64,000 nt of DNA from DASSUW01 sp963844205 (GTDB lineage Bacteria; Actinomycetota; Thermoleophilia; Solirubrobacterales; Solirubrobacteraceae), in assembly GCA_963844205.1 (NCBI GenBank), contig CAWJNK010000012.1:496001-560000 (forward strand), in the 5' to 3' direction. Below, piece after piece: positions 19,122-27,344 of the stretch (position 1 is its first letter; the number at the start of each line of letters is the position of its first letter). A program made the position numbers and the translations under genes. The notes under the pieces were generated by a model. It was not told the DNA's origin, searched no databases, and saw only the letters and a list, made by a program, of their open reading frames with translations.

Positions 19122-20735
19122 ATGTCTGAGTCCGATCGTCGCGGGCTGACGCGCCGTGGGCTGGCGAAGGGCGCCGTTCTTGCTGCCGGAGGGCTCGCGC
19201 TCGGGACGGAGCGCGCGGTCGCGGACGCGTCCCAAGCGCCCGGAAGGCCGGACGACGAGGGCGATCTCGCGCTCGTCAACGGCAACTTCATCACGCTCGA
19301 CGAGGAGCAGCCGTCCGCGGCCTCCGTGGCGATCAGCAACGGTCGGATCGTCGAGGTCCGGCGGCACGGGCGGGCGGTGCGCGCCTGCAAGCGCACGATC
19401 GACCTCAAGGGCGCGACCGTCATCCCGGGCCTGTTCGACTCGCACCAGCACTTCATCCGCGGCACCCACAACCCCGGCTACGAGACGCGCTTCATCGAGT
19501 CGGCGACGTCGATCGCCGAGCTGCAGGCCGCGCTCGCCGCCCGCGCGCGGACCGCCCCGGTCGGCGCCTTCCTCACGTGCATCGGCGGGTGGAACCGCAA
19601 CGGCCTGGCCGAGCGGCGGCTCCCCACGCCCGCCGAGCTCGACGCCGCCGCGCCCGCCCATGGGGTCTACCTCTCAGAGACCGGCGGGGGCGGGCAGGCG
19701 GTGACCAACACGCTCGGGCGCGCGTTCTTCACGGCCGCCGGGGTGACGGTCGACCCCACCACCGGCGTGCTGTCCGCCGGCCCCGGCCGCGCCGCGCTCG
19801 TCGCGGTCCAGACCTTCGACGAGAAGCGGCGCGGCACGCGCGAGGGGATCGCGCACCTGGCCGGGCTCGGGCAGACAGGGGTCGCCGATGTCGGCGGCGT
19901 CCTGTTCCCCGACTACGGAGTGGTCGGCGACCTCTGGCGGGGCGGCACGCTCGACATCCGCTTCCGCCAGTTCTTCACGGGCTTCGACTTCCCGACGCTC
20001 GACGGCGTCAAGACGTTCGTCCTCAACAACCACAACAAGCTCGGCGACGACCTCTTCCGCGTCGTCGGCATCGGTGAGCGGATCACGGGCGGCAACCCGA
20101 GCGCGGCGACGGTCGCGGACATCGCCCAGTTCCTCGGCGAGCGCGGCTGGACGCTGATCCTGCACTCGCTGAGCGCGACCGAGAACCAGGTGCACGTCAA
20201 CGCCTTCAAGACAGCCGCCCAGTCGTTCGACGTCGCGGGACTGCGGTGGGCGCTGCACCACATCAACGACATCACGCCGGCGCTGCTGGACGAGATGGCG
20301 GCGCTGGGCATCGCGGCCGGCCTCCAGAGCTGGCGCTACACGTCCAACAGCGGCGGCGCGCCGTTCCGCGCGGTGCTCGACCGCGGCATCCCGGCCGGCG
20401 GCGGCAGCGACGCCACGAACGTGGCGGCGCAGAACCCGTGGCTGATGATCTACCACATGGTCAGCGGCCGGAACAACGCGGGCGCGCTCACCAACGGCGG
20501 TCAGCAGATCACGCGACTTGAGGCGCTGCGGCTGTACACCGAGGGGAGCGCCTACCTGACGGGCGACGACCACCAGCTCGGGACGATCGAGCCGGGCAAG
20601 CTCGCCGACCTGGCGGTACTCAGCGACAACTACCTCGAGGTGCCCGAGGAGCAGATCAAGAAGCTCACGTCCCACCTCACGGTGCTGGGCGGGCGCATCG
20701 TCCACGCCGCCGGGAGGTTCGCGAACCTACAGTGA
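19122..20735 (+). CDS. Tat-exported YtcJ-type amidohydrolase
   Basis: About 537 residues. The N-terminus carries a twin-arginine signal (DRRGLTRRGLAKGAVLAAGGLAL), which predicts export of the folded metalloenzyme. The Amidohydrolase_3 core has intact metal ligands: FDSHQHF (HxH), a histidine in TLILHSL, another in RWALHHIND and the aspartate in GGGSDATN. The C-terminus reads ADLAVLSDNYLEV. Start ATG 19122 is preceded by a GGAGG site; the open frame extends only 30 bp upstream. Under the LacI operator at 19082, first of three co-directional genes. Third paralogue of the genes at 1 and 1358. Substrate unknown. Confidence 0.93.
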   Translation: MSESDRRGLTRRGLAKGAVLAAGGLALGTERAVADASQAPGRPDDEGDLALVNGNFITLDEEQPSAASVAISNGRIVEVRRHGRAVRACKRTIDLKGATVIPGLFDSHQHFIRGTHNPGYETRFIESATSIAELQAALAARARTAPVGAFLTCIGGWNRNGLAERRLPTPAELDAAAPAHGVYLSETGGGGQAVTNTLGRAFFTAAGVTVDPTTGVLSAGPGRAALVAVQTFDEKRRGTREGIAHLAGLGQTGVADVGGVLFPDYGVVGDLWRGGTLDIRFRQFFTGFDFPTLDGVKTFVLNNHNKLGDDLFRVVGIGERITGGNPSAATVADIAQFLGERGWTLILHSLSATENQVHVNAFKTAAQSFDVAGLRWALHHINDITPALLDEMAALGIAAGLQSWRYTSNSGGAPFRAVLDRGIPAGGGSDATNVAAQNPWLMIYHMVSGRNNAGALTNGGQQITRLEALRLYTEGSAYLTGDDHQLGTIEPGKLADLAVLSDNYLEVPEEQIKKLTSHLTVLGGRIVHAAGRFANLQ

Positions 20736-20739
20736 GACC

Positions 20740-21318
20740 ATGCCGCGAATCCCGTACCTCCCCGTCGACCAGCTCCAGGACCCGGAGCTGATCGGCTATC
20801 TCGAGTACGCGGCGCGCCACGGCACGCCGCGGCCCGAGAGCCAGGCCGTGCGTGCTCACGTGCCGGCCGTGCTGCGGTCGTTCTCGCGCAACTGGCAAGA
20901 GGCGTTCCGCACCGGTGTCACCGAGCACCGCATCAAGGAGCTGTGCCGCGGCTACGTGTCGGCGACGGTCCAGTGCCACTACTGCGGGAGCCAGCGGTCT
21001 CTCCCGGGCGGAGAGCAAGGGTTGACGGAGGAGCACTACGCGGAGGTCCTCGACTTCGAGACCTCTGACCGCTACGGCCCGGCGGAGAAGGCCGCGCTGC
21101 GCTACACGAGCATGCTCGTCTGGAACCCGGAGGGCGCCGACGACGCGATCTGGGCGGGCCTGCGCGAGCACTTCACCGAGGAGCAGATCGTCGAGCTCGG
21201 CTACTTCGTAGCGCTCACCTACGGGCAGCAGCGGTGGATCAAGACGCTCGGCATCGGCCATGGCGAGGTGCTCGATCTCGGCGACGCCGGGCTGGCGCCG
21301 GGCGAGGTGCGGCGATGA
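20740..21318 (+). CDS. Carboxymuconolactone decarboxylase/AhpD-like protein
   Basis: 192 residues. The AhpD/CMD core has the redox pair CHYC (about residue 81) in the setting IKELCRGYVSATVQCHYCGSQR and a C-terminal helix EQIVELGYFVALTYGQQRW. It begins four bases after the stop of the amidohydrolase, so it is in the same transcript. Family members are thiol-dependent peroxidases or decarboxylases of lactones from aromatic breakdown. The usual histidine after CxxC is arginine here. It is followed by a shorter relative that overlaps it by four bases, suggesting a pair that works together. Confidence 0.85.
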   Translation: MPRIPYLPVDQLQDPELIGYLEYAARHGTPRPESQAVRAHVPAVLRSFSRNWQEAFRTGVTEHRIKELCRGYVSATVQCHYCGSQRSLPGGEQGLTEEHYAEVLDFETSDRYGPAEKAALRYTSMLVWNPEGADDAIWAGLREHFTEEQIVELGYFVALTYGQQRWIKTLGIGHGEVLDLGDAGLAPGEVRR

Positions 21319-21656
21319 CCGACCCGCGCGAACTGCGGCCGCCGATCGCCGCGGCGCACGCCGAGACCGTGGCGACGGTGCTCGAGGGCGGGATCGTCGA
21401 CCGCTCGGTCAAGGCGCTGTGCTTCCGCGCGCTCGCCGGCGAGGACGTCGAGCCGGGCGACGAGCGCGAGCGGGCCGCGCTCGACTGGGCGTACGCGATC
21501 GAGTGGAACGCCGACGCGGCGGACGACGACCTGTGGGCCCGCCTGCACGCCCACTTCAGCGATCCGGAGCTGGTCGAGCTGGGCTACGCGATCGCGTTCC
21601 AGCTCGGCCAGGTGCACTGGGCGCGGACGTTCAGGTCGCCATCGCCACGTACTTGA
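21315..21656 (+). CDS. Short CMD-like protein without the CxxC pair
   Basis: 113 residues. It resembles the C-terminal half of the preceding gene (DPELVELGYAIAFQLGQVHW against EQIVELGYFVALTYGQQRW) and shares the alternating helices of the AhpD fold, but has only one cysteine and lacks CxxC, so it cannot do the same thiol chemistry. ATG 21315 overlaps the previous stop (ATGA). It may be a structural partner forming a heteromer. It ends 18 bp before the convergent E1-beta gene. Confidence 0.72.
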   Translation: MTDPRELRPPIAAAHAETVATVLEGGIVDRSVKALCFRALAGEDVEPGDERERAALDWAYAIEWNADAADDDLWARLHAHFSDPELVELGYAIAFQLGQVHWARTFRSPSPRT

Positions 21657-21673
21657 GGGAGAGGACTCCTCGC

Positions 21674-22654
21674 TCAGGCCGCTGCGCCGAGCCGCCCGCG
21701 AACGTCCGCCACGATCGTGTCGGCGTCCGGCATGAACGCGTCCTCGAGCGTCGGGGAGTACGGGATCGGCGTCTCGTCGGTGGCGATGATCCAGGCGTCG
21801 TCGAGGTCGTGCAGCGCGGCCTCGGCCACGGCGCCCAGCACGCCGGTCGCCCAGCCGCCGGTGCGCGGGCCCTCCTCGACGGCCAGCAGGCGGTTCGTCT
21901 TCTCGACCGACTCGAGCACGGTCGCCAGGTCGAGCGGTCGCAGCGTGCGCAGGTCGACGACCTCCGCGTCGACGCCCTCGCCCGCGAGCTGCTCGGCGGC
22001 GGCCAGGGCGTCGCGCACGCCTTTGCCGATCGACACGATCGTGAGGTCGCCGCCCGCGCGGGCGACGCGGGCCTGGCCGAGCGCAATCGCGTCGATGACG
22101 TCCGGCACCTCGTCCTTGACCGAGTAGAGGCGCTTGTGCTCGAGGAAGATCACCGGGTTCGGGTCGCGGATCGCGCCCTTGAGCAGGCCCTTGGCCTCGG
22201 CGGAGTTCGACGGCATCGCGATCTTCACGCCCGGGATCCCCTGGAACCACGTGCCGTGGGTCTGCGAGTGGACGGCGCCGAAGCGCCCGCCGCCGCCGAC
22301 CGCCGAGCGCACGACGAGCGGGACGCTCGCCTGCTCGTTGGAGATGTACCAGTACTTCGCGGCCTGGTTGACGAGCGCGTCCATCGGCAGCGCCATGAAG
22401 TCGCCGAACATGATCTCGATGATCGGGCGCAGGCCGGTCACGGCGGCCCCGAAGGCCGCGCCCGCGAGCGCGAGCTCGGAGATCGGCGTGTCCACCACGC
22501 GCTCGCTCCCGAACCGCTCGTGCAGGCCCGGCGTGGCCTTGAACACGCCGCCGGCCGCCGCGACGTCCTCGCCCATGAAGATCACGCTCGCGTCGCGCTC
22601 CAGTTCCTCGGCGATCGCGTCGCGGATGGCGACGCGGAACTCGAGGGTGCTCAT
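21674..22654 (-). CDS. TPP-dependent 2-oxoacid/acetoin dehydrogenase E1 beta subunit
   Basis: 326 residues, transketolase-like pyrimidine-binding domain plus C-terminal domain. Recognisable segments are SVIFMGEDVAAAGGVFKAT, DTPISELALAGAAFGAA and TWFQGIPGVKIAMPS. It overlaps the alpha subunit gene by four bases. With alpha it makes the E1 component that decarboxylates a 2-oxoacid or cleaves acetoin. No E2 or E3 lies in the window, so the complex would have to recruit them from elsewhere or act with an artificial acceptor. Third gene of the LacI-controlled unit starting at 24587. Confidence 0.93.
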   Translation of the reverse strand: MSTLEFRVAIRDAIAEELERDASVIFMGEDVAAAGGVFKATPGLHERFGSERVVDTPISELALAGAAFGAAVTGLRPIIEIMFGDFMALPMDALVNQAAKYWYISNEQASVPLVVRSAVGGGGRFGAVHSQTHGTWFQGIPGVKIAMPSNSAEAKGLLKGAIRDPNPVIFLEHKRLYSVKDEVPDVIDAIALGQARVARAGGDLTIVSIGKGVRDALAAAEQLAGEGVDAEVVDLRTLRPLDLATVLESVEKTNRLLAVEEGPRTGGWATGVLGAVAEAALHDLDDAWIIATDETPIPYSPTLEDAFMPDADTIVADVRGRLGAAA

Positions 22655-23625
22655 GCCGCGAACTCCCTCGCGCCGTCGCTCTCGGGGTCCGGGTACGGCG
22701 CGGCGAGCGCGGCCTCGACGGCCCGGTCGAGCGCGGCGCGGACCTCACGCTCCGTGCCCTCGAGCTCCTCCTCGCTGTGGCCGAGCTCGATCAGCTTGGC
22801 GCGGGCGATCGCGAGCGGGTCGCGTTCCATCCAGCGCTCGACCTCCTCCTTGGGCCGGTAGGTCGCCGGGTCGGACTTCGAGTGGCCGTAGTGGCGGTAG
22901 GTCTGGGCCTCGATCAGGGTCGGGCCGTCGCCGCGGCGGGCGCGGTCGATGGCCTCGCGCGCGGTCTCGGTGACCGCCCACAGGTCGTTGCCGTCGACGC
23001 GCGCCGACGCCATCGCGTACGCCGCCGCGCGGCTCGCGATGTCGCCGCCGCCGGTGACCTTCTGCATCGGCGTGAACTCGCCGTAGAAGTTGTTCTCGCA
23101 GACGAACACCGCCGGTAGGCGCGCCACCTGCGCGAAGTTCAGGCACTCGTGGAAGTACGCCTGGTTGGTGGCGCCGTCGCCGAAGAACGCGACGGCGACG
23201 TTCCCGCTGCGCTGCGCCGAGAGCGCCGCGCCCGTGGCGGCGCCGATCGAGCCGCCGACGATGCCGAAGCACCCGACCAGGCCGTGCTCGAGGTCGACGA
23301 CGTTCATCGAGCCTGCACGGCCGCCGCAGACGCCGGTCGCGCGCCCGAGCATCTCGGCCACGAGCCGCTCGGGGTCGGTCCCGGCCGCCAGCGCGTGACC
23401 GTGCCCGCGGTAGGTGCCGGCGATCCAGTCGCCCGGCTGCAGCGTCGCGCACACGCCGACCGCGACCGCCTCCTGGCCGGCGTAGAGGTGGGTGGTGCCG
23501 TGCACCTCGCCGCGCAGGAACAGCCGCTGGATCTCGCCCTCGAACAGGCGGATCAGCAGCATCCGGCCATACCGTTCGAGCACGGTGCGCTCGGCCCGCG
23601 TGTCCGTGGCCGCCGTGTCGCTCAT
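22651..23625 (-). CDS. TPP-dependent 2-oxoacid/acetoin dehydrogenase E1 alpha subunit
   Basis: 324 residues, E1_dh family. The thiamine-pyrophosphate motif GDG...NN is present (FFGDGATNQAYFHECLNF, VCENNFYGEFTP), as is YRGHGHALAAG. The ATG start overlaps the stop of the dehydrogenase gene upstream, and the stop overlaps the beta-subunit start. It is most like AcoA/PdhA-type subunits. In a catabolic cluster it would process a 2-oxoacid or 2-hydroxyketone made by the hydratase or hydrolase steps. Confidence 0.93.
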   Translation of the reverse strand: MSDTAATDTRAERTVLERYGRMLLIRLFEGEIQRLFLRGEVHGTTHLYAGQEAVAVGVCATLQPGDWIAGTYRGHGHALAAGTDPERLVAEMLGRATGVCGGRAGSMNVVDLEHGLVGCFGIVGGSIGAATGAALSAQRSGNVAVAFFGDGATNQAYFHECLNFAQVARLPAVFVCENNFYGEFTPMQKVTGGGDIASRAAAYAMASARVDGNDLWAVTETAREAIDRARRGDGPTLIEAQTYRHYGHSKSDPATYRPKEEVERWMERDPLAIARAKLIELGHSEEELEGTEREVRAALDRAVEAALAAPYPDPESDGAREFAA

Positions 23626-24587
23626 CCTGCCGGGGCCGTCGAGGGAATCCGTTCGTCGCGCAGGCCGTCGGACACCGGCGCGTTCTCCGACACGAGCTCG
23701 AGGTCGGAGGCGCGGGCCTCCAGCTCGAGCAGTGCGGCGAAGTCGATGTCGCGGTAGCCGTTGCCGATCAGCGCCTGCACCACCTGCTGCGCGGCGGCCG
23801 ACACCGGCATCGGGACCTCGTGCTCGCGGGCCGCGTCGGCGCCGAGCAGGAAGTCCTTGAGCAGGAGCGCGGGCGTGAAGGTGGGGGTGAAGTCGAGGTT
23901 CACGTAGGCGGGCGTCTTGTAGCGGGTGAACATCGAGCCCATGACGCTGTCGTTGAGGAAGTCGAAGAAGTCGGCGCGGGACACGCCGCCCTTCTCGGCC
24001 AGCACCGTGATCTCGGCCAGCGTCTGGGCGACGACACCAAGCATCAGGTTGTGGCAGATCTTGACCAACCGCGCCCGGTCGCCTTCGCCGACGTAGGTGA
24101 CGCGCGCAGCGAGCAGTTCGAGCAGTTCGCGGGCGCCGGCGTAGTCCTGCTCCGGGCCCGAGACGACCATCGTGAGCTTGCCGGCCGCGACGACCTTGGC
24201 GTTGCCGGAGACCGGCGCGGCCAGCACGCCGGTGCCGCGCTCGGCCGCCTTGGCGCGGACGACGTCGGACGCGGCCTGGGAGATGGTCGTGGAGTCGATG
24301 AGCGTGCGCGGCGCCGCGTCATCCCGGGAGAGGATGCCGTTCGGTCCGATGACGACCTCCTTGAAGTCGTCGGACCCGCCCACCATCGTGAAGACGATGT
24401 CGCGGTCCGCGAGCGCGGCCGGCGAGTCGACCACGTTCGCGCCTGCCTCCTCGAGGGCCTCGGCCTTGCTCCGCGTGCGGTTGTAGACGGAGACGTCATG
24501 CCCGGCGACGAGCAGCCGCCGGGCAAGAGCCGCCCCCATCCGGCCGGTCCCGACCCAGCCGATCCTCGTCCCGTTGTCCTTGCTCAT
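23622..24587 (-). CDS. 3-hydroxyisobutyrate-dehydrogenase-like NAD(P) oxidoreductase (first copy)
   Basis: 321 residues. The Rossmann motif is IGWVGTGRMGAALARRLL, VYNRTRSKAE follows, and the catalytic lysine is in ARLVKICHNL (about residue 170). Beta-hydroxyacid dehydrogenases of this group reduce or oxidise tartronate semialdehyde, 3-hydroxyisobutyrate or similar. The start ATG 24587 has GAGGAG upstream and lies just downstream of the LacI promoter at 24604-24648. It is the first gene of a three-gene unit with the E1 alpha and beta genes. A second copy with the same fold is at 25877. Confidence 0.92.
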   Translation of the reverse strand: MSKDNGTRIGWVGTGRMGAALARRLLVAGHDVSVYNRTRSKAEALEEAGANVVDSPAALADRDIVFTMVGGSDDFKEVVIGPNGILSRDDAAPRTLIDSTTISQAASDVVRAKAAERGTGVLAAPVSGNAKVVAAGKLTMVVSGPEQDYAGARELLELLAARVTYVGEGDRARLVKICHNLMLGVVAQTLAEITVLAEKGGVSRADFFDFLNDSVMGSMFTRYKTPAYVNLDFTPTFTPALLLKDFLLGADAAREHEVPMPVSAAAQQVVQALIGNGYRDIDFAALLELEARASDLELVSENAPVSDGLRDERIPSTAPAG

Positions 24588-24603
24588 GGGCTCCTCGTCG
24601 AGG

Positions 24604-24648
24604 TTGCAAACGTTTGCACACGGTAGCCAAGCCGCCCGTGGCCGTCAA
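24604..24648 (-). promoter_or_regulatory. LacI-controlled promoter of the HIBADH-E1 operon
   Basis: Minus-strand -35 TTGACG (24643-24648), 17-bp spacer, -10 TACCGT (24620-24625), then the perfectly palindromic operator TTGCAAACGTTTGCA (24604-24618). Same layout as the promoters at 16479, 18950 and 19052. Confidence 0.82.
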
Positions 24649-24662
24649 GCGGCGCCGCCCCG

Positions 24663-24777
24663 CGACGATCGTGCCGCGCCGCCCGCGACGATCGTGCCGC
24701 GCCGCCCGCGACGATCGTGCCGCGCCGCCCGCGACGATCGTGCCGCGCCGCCCGCGACGATCGTGCCGCGCGCGCTA
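24663..24777. repeat. Five-copy 23-bp tandem repeat
   Basis: CGACGATCGT begins at 24663, 24686, 24709, 24732 and 24755, an exact 23-bp period; the last unit is incomplete. Each unit holds the palindrome ACGATCGT. The array fills the gap between the stop of the hydratase gene (24775) and the LacI-controlled promoter. Function not known. Confidence 0.9.
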
Positions 24778-25461
24778 CTCGGCGAGGACGACGGTCAGCG
24801 AGCCGAGCGGGTCGATTTCGGCGGTCACCGACTCGCCGGGCGCGACCTTGAGCGGCGGGACGACCGAGCCGGTGATCACCACGTCGCCCGCGCGGAGGCG
24901 CTCGCCGTGTGCCGCCAGCAGCTCGGCGGTCAGCCGGACGACCTCCGCGAGCTCGCCGGTGGCAGCCTCCGGCGTGTCGGTGGCCGCAATCTCCTCGCCG
25001 TCGCGCAGCAGCCGGCCGCGGACCCCGTCCGCCGTCGTCCGGCCCTCGTCGACCGGGCCGAGCAGCACGTGCCGGTGGTAGATGTTGCCCGCCAGGATCG
25101 GCTCGGGATCGGCGGGCGGGACGTCGACGTCGGCCAGTTCGATCGCCGCCCCCAGACCGCCGATCGCGGCCTGGACGTCGTCGCGCGTCGCGTCGCCTTC
25201 GACGTCGCGCGCCAGGTGCACCGCGAGCTCGGGCTCGAGCATCGGCGTCGTCCACTCGCCCACCGGCACCGTCGCCCCGTCCTCGACGAGGCTGCGGTCG
25301 GTGAGGAAGCCGACCAGCGGCCGGTCGATCCCGAGCAGCTCGAACGCCGCAGGCGACCCGAACCCGACCTTCCAGCCGAGCGGGCGGGCACCGTCCTCGA
25401 TCCGGCTCCGGCGCAGCTCGAGCATCGCGGCCGTCCCGCGCGCGATCCGCGAATCGCTCAC
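24775..25461 (-). CDS. 2-Keto-4-pentenoate-hydratase-like protein (FAH superfamily)
   Basis: 228 residues, MhpD-like. The metal-binding acid residues sit in MLEPELAVHLARD (about 75-90); other typical stretches are LGWKVGFGSPAAFE and PLVGFLTDRSL near the start and GDVVITGSVVPP near the end. Members hydrate dienoates or decarboxylate oxalocrotonate in meta-cleavage pathways of aromatic compounds. The ATG overlaps the cupin stop (ATGA). It supports the idea that the cluster degrades a ring compound. Full length. Confidence 0.88.
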   Translation of the reverse strand: MSDSRIARGTAAMLELRRSRIEDGARPLGWKVGFGSPAAFELLGIDRPLVGFLTDRSLVEDGATVPVGEWTTPMLEPELAVHLARDVEGDATRDDVQAAIGGLGAAIELADVDVPPADPEPILAGNIYHRHVLLGPVDEGRTTADGVRGRLLRDGEEIAATDTPEAATGELAEVVRLTAELLAAHGERLRAGDVVITGSVVPPLKVAPGESVTAEIDPLGSLTVVLAE

Positions 25462-25874
25462 TCGTCGAACTCCTCGCCGTGGGCTGGAATGGCGTATCCG
25501 GCGGTCTCGAGCGAGCCCGCGCCGCTCCAGCCCCAGATCAGCAGCACGTCCTCGTCGCCGGTGTTGTCGAAGCCGTGCCAGTTGCCGCGCGGGGTGAAGA
25601 TCACGTCGCCGGCCTTGGACGGCTCGCGGCCGGTGTTGGTGTGGACCTCGCCGCTCCCGCTCATGACCACCAGGAACTCGTCGCAGTTGGGGTGCAGGTG
25701 CCGCTCGTGCCGCGCGCCCGGCTTCAAAACCGTGCGGCCGATGACCAGCTCGTTCGACCCCACGCGGGCGTCGATGAGGAACTGGACCTGCATGTCGATC
25801 CAGCCGTCGTCCTCGCGCAGGCCCTGCTCGAGCGGGACCTCGTCGACCGTCGTGCGGTACGGCGGCTTGGGCAT
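25458..25874 (-). CDS. Cupin-domain protein
   Basis: 138 residues with a single cupin barrel: metal-binding HLHPNCDEFLVVMSGSGEVH (motif 1) and GDVIFTPRGNWHGFDN (motif 2). ATG 25874 is used; a GTG at 25880 that overlaps the previous stop (GTGA) would add two residues. The protein may be a small dioxygenase or isomerase, or a metabolite-binding protein. It sits between a hydroxyacid dehydrogenase and a ring-cleavage-type hydratase, so an enzymatic role in the same route is likely, but the reaction cannot be assigned. Confidence 0.85.
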   Translation of the reverse strand: MPKPPYRTTVDEVPLEQGLREDDGWIDMQVQFLIDARVGSNELVIGRTVLKPGARHERHLHPNCDEFLVVMSGSGEVHTNTGREPSKAGDVIFTPRGNWHGFDNTGDEDVLLIWGWSGAGSLETAGYAIPAHGEEFDE

Positions 25875-25876
25875 TG

Positions 25877-26767
25877 TCACTCCAGCCCCGCCATCCGCCG
25901 GTAAGCGTCGTGGACGCTGACGAGGAAGTCGCGGTCGCGCACCGGGGTGCTGCGCGCGGTGTTGAGCATCTCGCTGGTGGCCGCGCACGTCGGCACCGCG
26001 GCGCCGAGCTTGCGGGCGAGCTCCTGGGCGAACACGAGATCCTTCTGCTGCAGGTCGACGTCGGCGTACACGGCGTCGTCGTCGACGAGCAGCGGCGCGC
26101 GGTAGCCGAGCACGGGTGACGCGATCACGCTCTTGAGCGCCGCGTCAACCACCGCCTCGCGTCGCACGCCGGCCTTCTCGACCAGCGCGACGGCCTCGGC
26201 GAACGCGGTGACCGAGACGACGAGCGCGAGGTTGATGGCGAGCTTGGTGAGGATCGCCTGGCCGTTGGGCCCGATGTAGGTGACCTTCGGGCCGATCGCC
26301 TTCAGCACGTCCTCGACGTGGTCGAACGCGCCACGGTTGCCACCGACCATGACCGACATCTGGCCGGCCGCGAGCGTTGCGGGGCTGCCCGAGACCGGGC
26401 AGTCGAGGAAGGAGGCGCCGCGGTCCGAGGCGCGCCCGGCGATCGCCACGCTGACGTCGGGCGCGATCGTGCTTAGGTCGGCCCAGACCGTGCCGGGCCG
26501 CAGGCCGGCGAGGATGCCGTCGTCGCCCTCCGCCGTGGCCTCGATCGCCCGGCTGTCGGTCAGCATCGTGAACAGCAGGTCCGACGACGCGGCCAGCTCC
26601 CGCGGCGTGCCGGCCCAGCCGAGGCCGGCGTCGATCAGCGGCTGCGCCTTCTCCTGCGTGCGGTTCCAGACCGTGACGTCGTGGCCCGCGTCCGCGATCC
26701 GCTGGGCGATGCCGGCCCCCATTGCACCGAGCCCGGCAAAGCCGATGCGTTCAATGCCATTGAACAT
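25877..26767 (-). CDS. 3-hydroxyisobutyrate-dehydrogenase-like NAD(P) oxidoreductase (second copy)
   Basis: 296 residues. The cofactor motif is IGFAGLGAMGAGIAQRI, substrate motif DCPVSGSPATLAAGQM, catalytic lysine in AILTKLAINL. ATG 26767 was picked because it begins at the Rossmann strand; the long open extension upstream overlaps the regulator gene in another frame and is not similar to the family. Thirteen bases separate it from the Xre-cupin gene, and its stop overlaps the cupin start. It is not closely similar to the copy at 23622, so it probably acts on a different hydroxyacid. Confidence 0.92.
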   Translation of the reverse strand: MFNGIERIGFAGLGAMGAGIAQRIADAGHDVTVWNRTQEKAQPLIDAGLGWAGTPRELAASSDLLFTMLTDSRAIEATAEGDDGILAGLRPGTVWADLSTIAPDVSVAIAGRASDRGASFLDCPVSGSPATLAAGQMSVMVGGNRGAFDHVEDVLKAIGPKVTYIGPNGQAILTKLAINLALVVSVTAFAEAVALVEKAGVRREAVVDAALKSVIASPVLGYRAPLLVDDDAVYADVDLQQKDLVFAQELARKLGAAVPTCAATSEMLNTARSTPVRDRDFLVSVHDAYRRMAGLE

Positions 26768-26780
26768 GCCCCGCGGCAGT

Positions 26781-27344
26781 CTACACGTGTCGTCGAAGGT
26801 TGAGCCAGACTGCCTTGACGGGCTCCTCGCCGAGTGCGCGAAAGCGATGCGGCGTCTCGGATCCGAACGCCACGGCGTCCCCGGCGCCGAGAACGAGCGT
26901 CTCGCTCCCGACCTCGATCTGCAGCCGGCCGCTGACGACGTAGCCGTACTCGCGACCCTCGTGCTGGGTCGGCGGCTCGCCGGCCCCGCTGTCGGCGCCG
27001 GGCGGGTAGGTGACGAACGCGAAGTCGGCATCCGGGTCCGGCCCGGCGGTCAGCCGCTCCCACACGACTCCGCCGCTCAGCTCGAGCGCCGGCCGCTCCG
27101 CGGCGCGCTGCACGACCGCCGGCCGGTCGCGATCGGCCGGCGCGAACAGGGCGTCGAGCGAGAGGCCGAGCTCGGTCACGACCGCCCACAGCGTCCCGAC
27201 CGACGGCTGCGCGAGGCCGCGCTCGACCTGCGAGAGCAGGCTCGGAGACACGCCGATCCGGCGGGCAACCTCGCGGACCGACAGTCCCGCGCGCTCACGG
27301 CCCGCCCTCAGCTGGGCGCCCAGGTTCGGTCGTTCAGCGGCCAC
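26781..27344 (-). CDS. Xre-family regulator with C-terminal cupin
   Basis: About 187 residues. The N-terminal helix-turn-helix is LSVREVARRIGVSPSLLSQVERGLAQPS (about 22-50); the C-terminal cupin sensor includes EYGYVVSGRLQIEVGSE and GDAVAFGSETPHRF. The likely start is GTG 27344, which overlaps the end of the sigma-factor gene by 11 bp; no ATG fits. Such regulators often control catabolism of amines or amino-acid-like compounds, with the cupin sensing the compound. It precedes the HIBADH-cupin-hydratase genes and may control them locally, apart from the LacI regulon. Confidence 0.86.
   Translation of the reverse strand: MAAERPNLGAQLRAGRERAGLSVREVARRIGVSPSLLSQVERGLAQPSVGTLWAVVTELGLSLDALFAPADRDRPAVVQRAAERPALELSGGVVWERLTAGPDPDADFAFVTYPPGADSGAGEPPTQHEGREYGYVVSGRLQIEVGSETLVLGAGDAVAFGSETPHRFRALGEEPVKAVWLNLRRHV

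Noticed and set aside
24663..24777. CRISPR array
   Set aside because: The repeat is contiguous with no spacers, and no cas gene is present.
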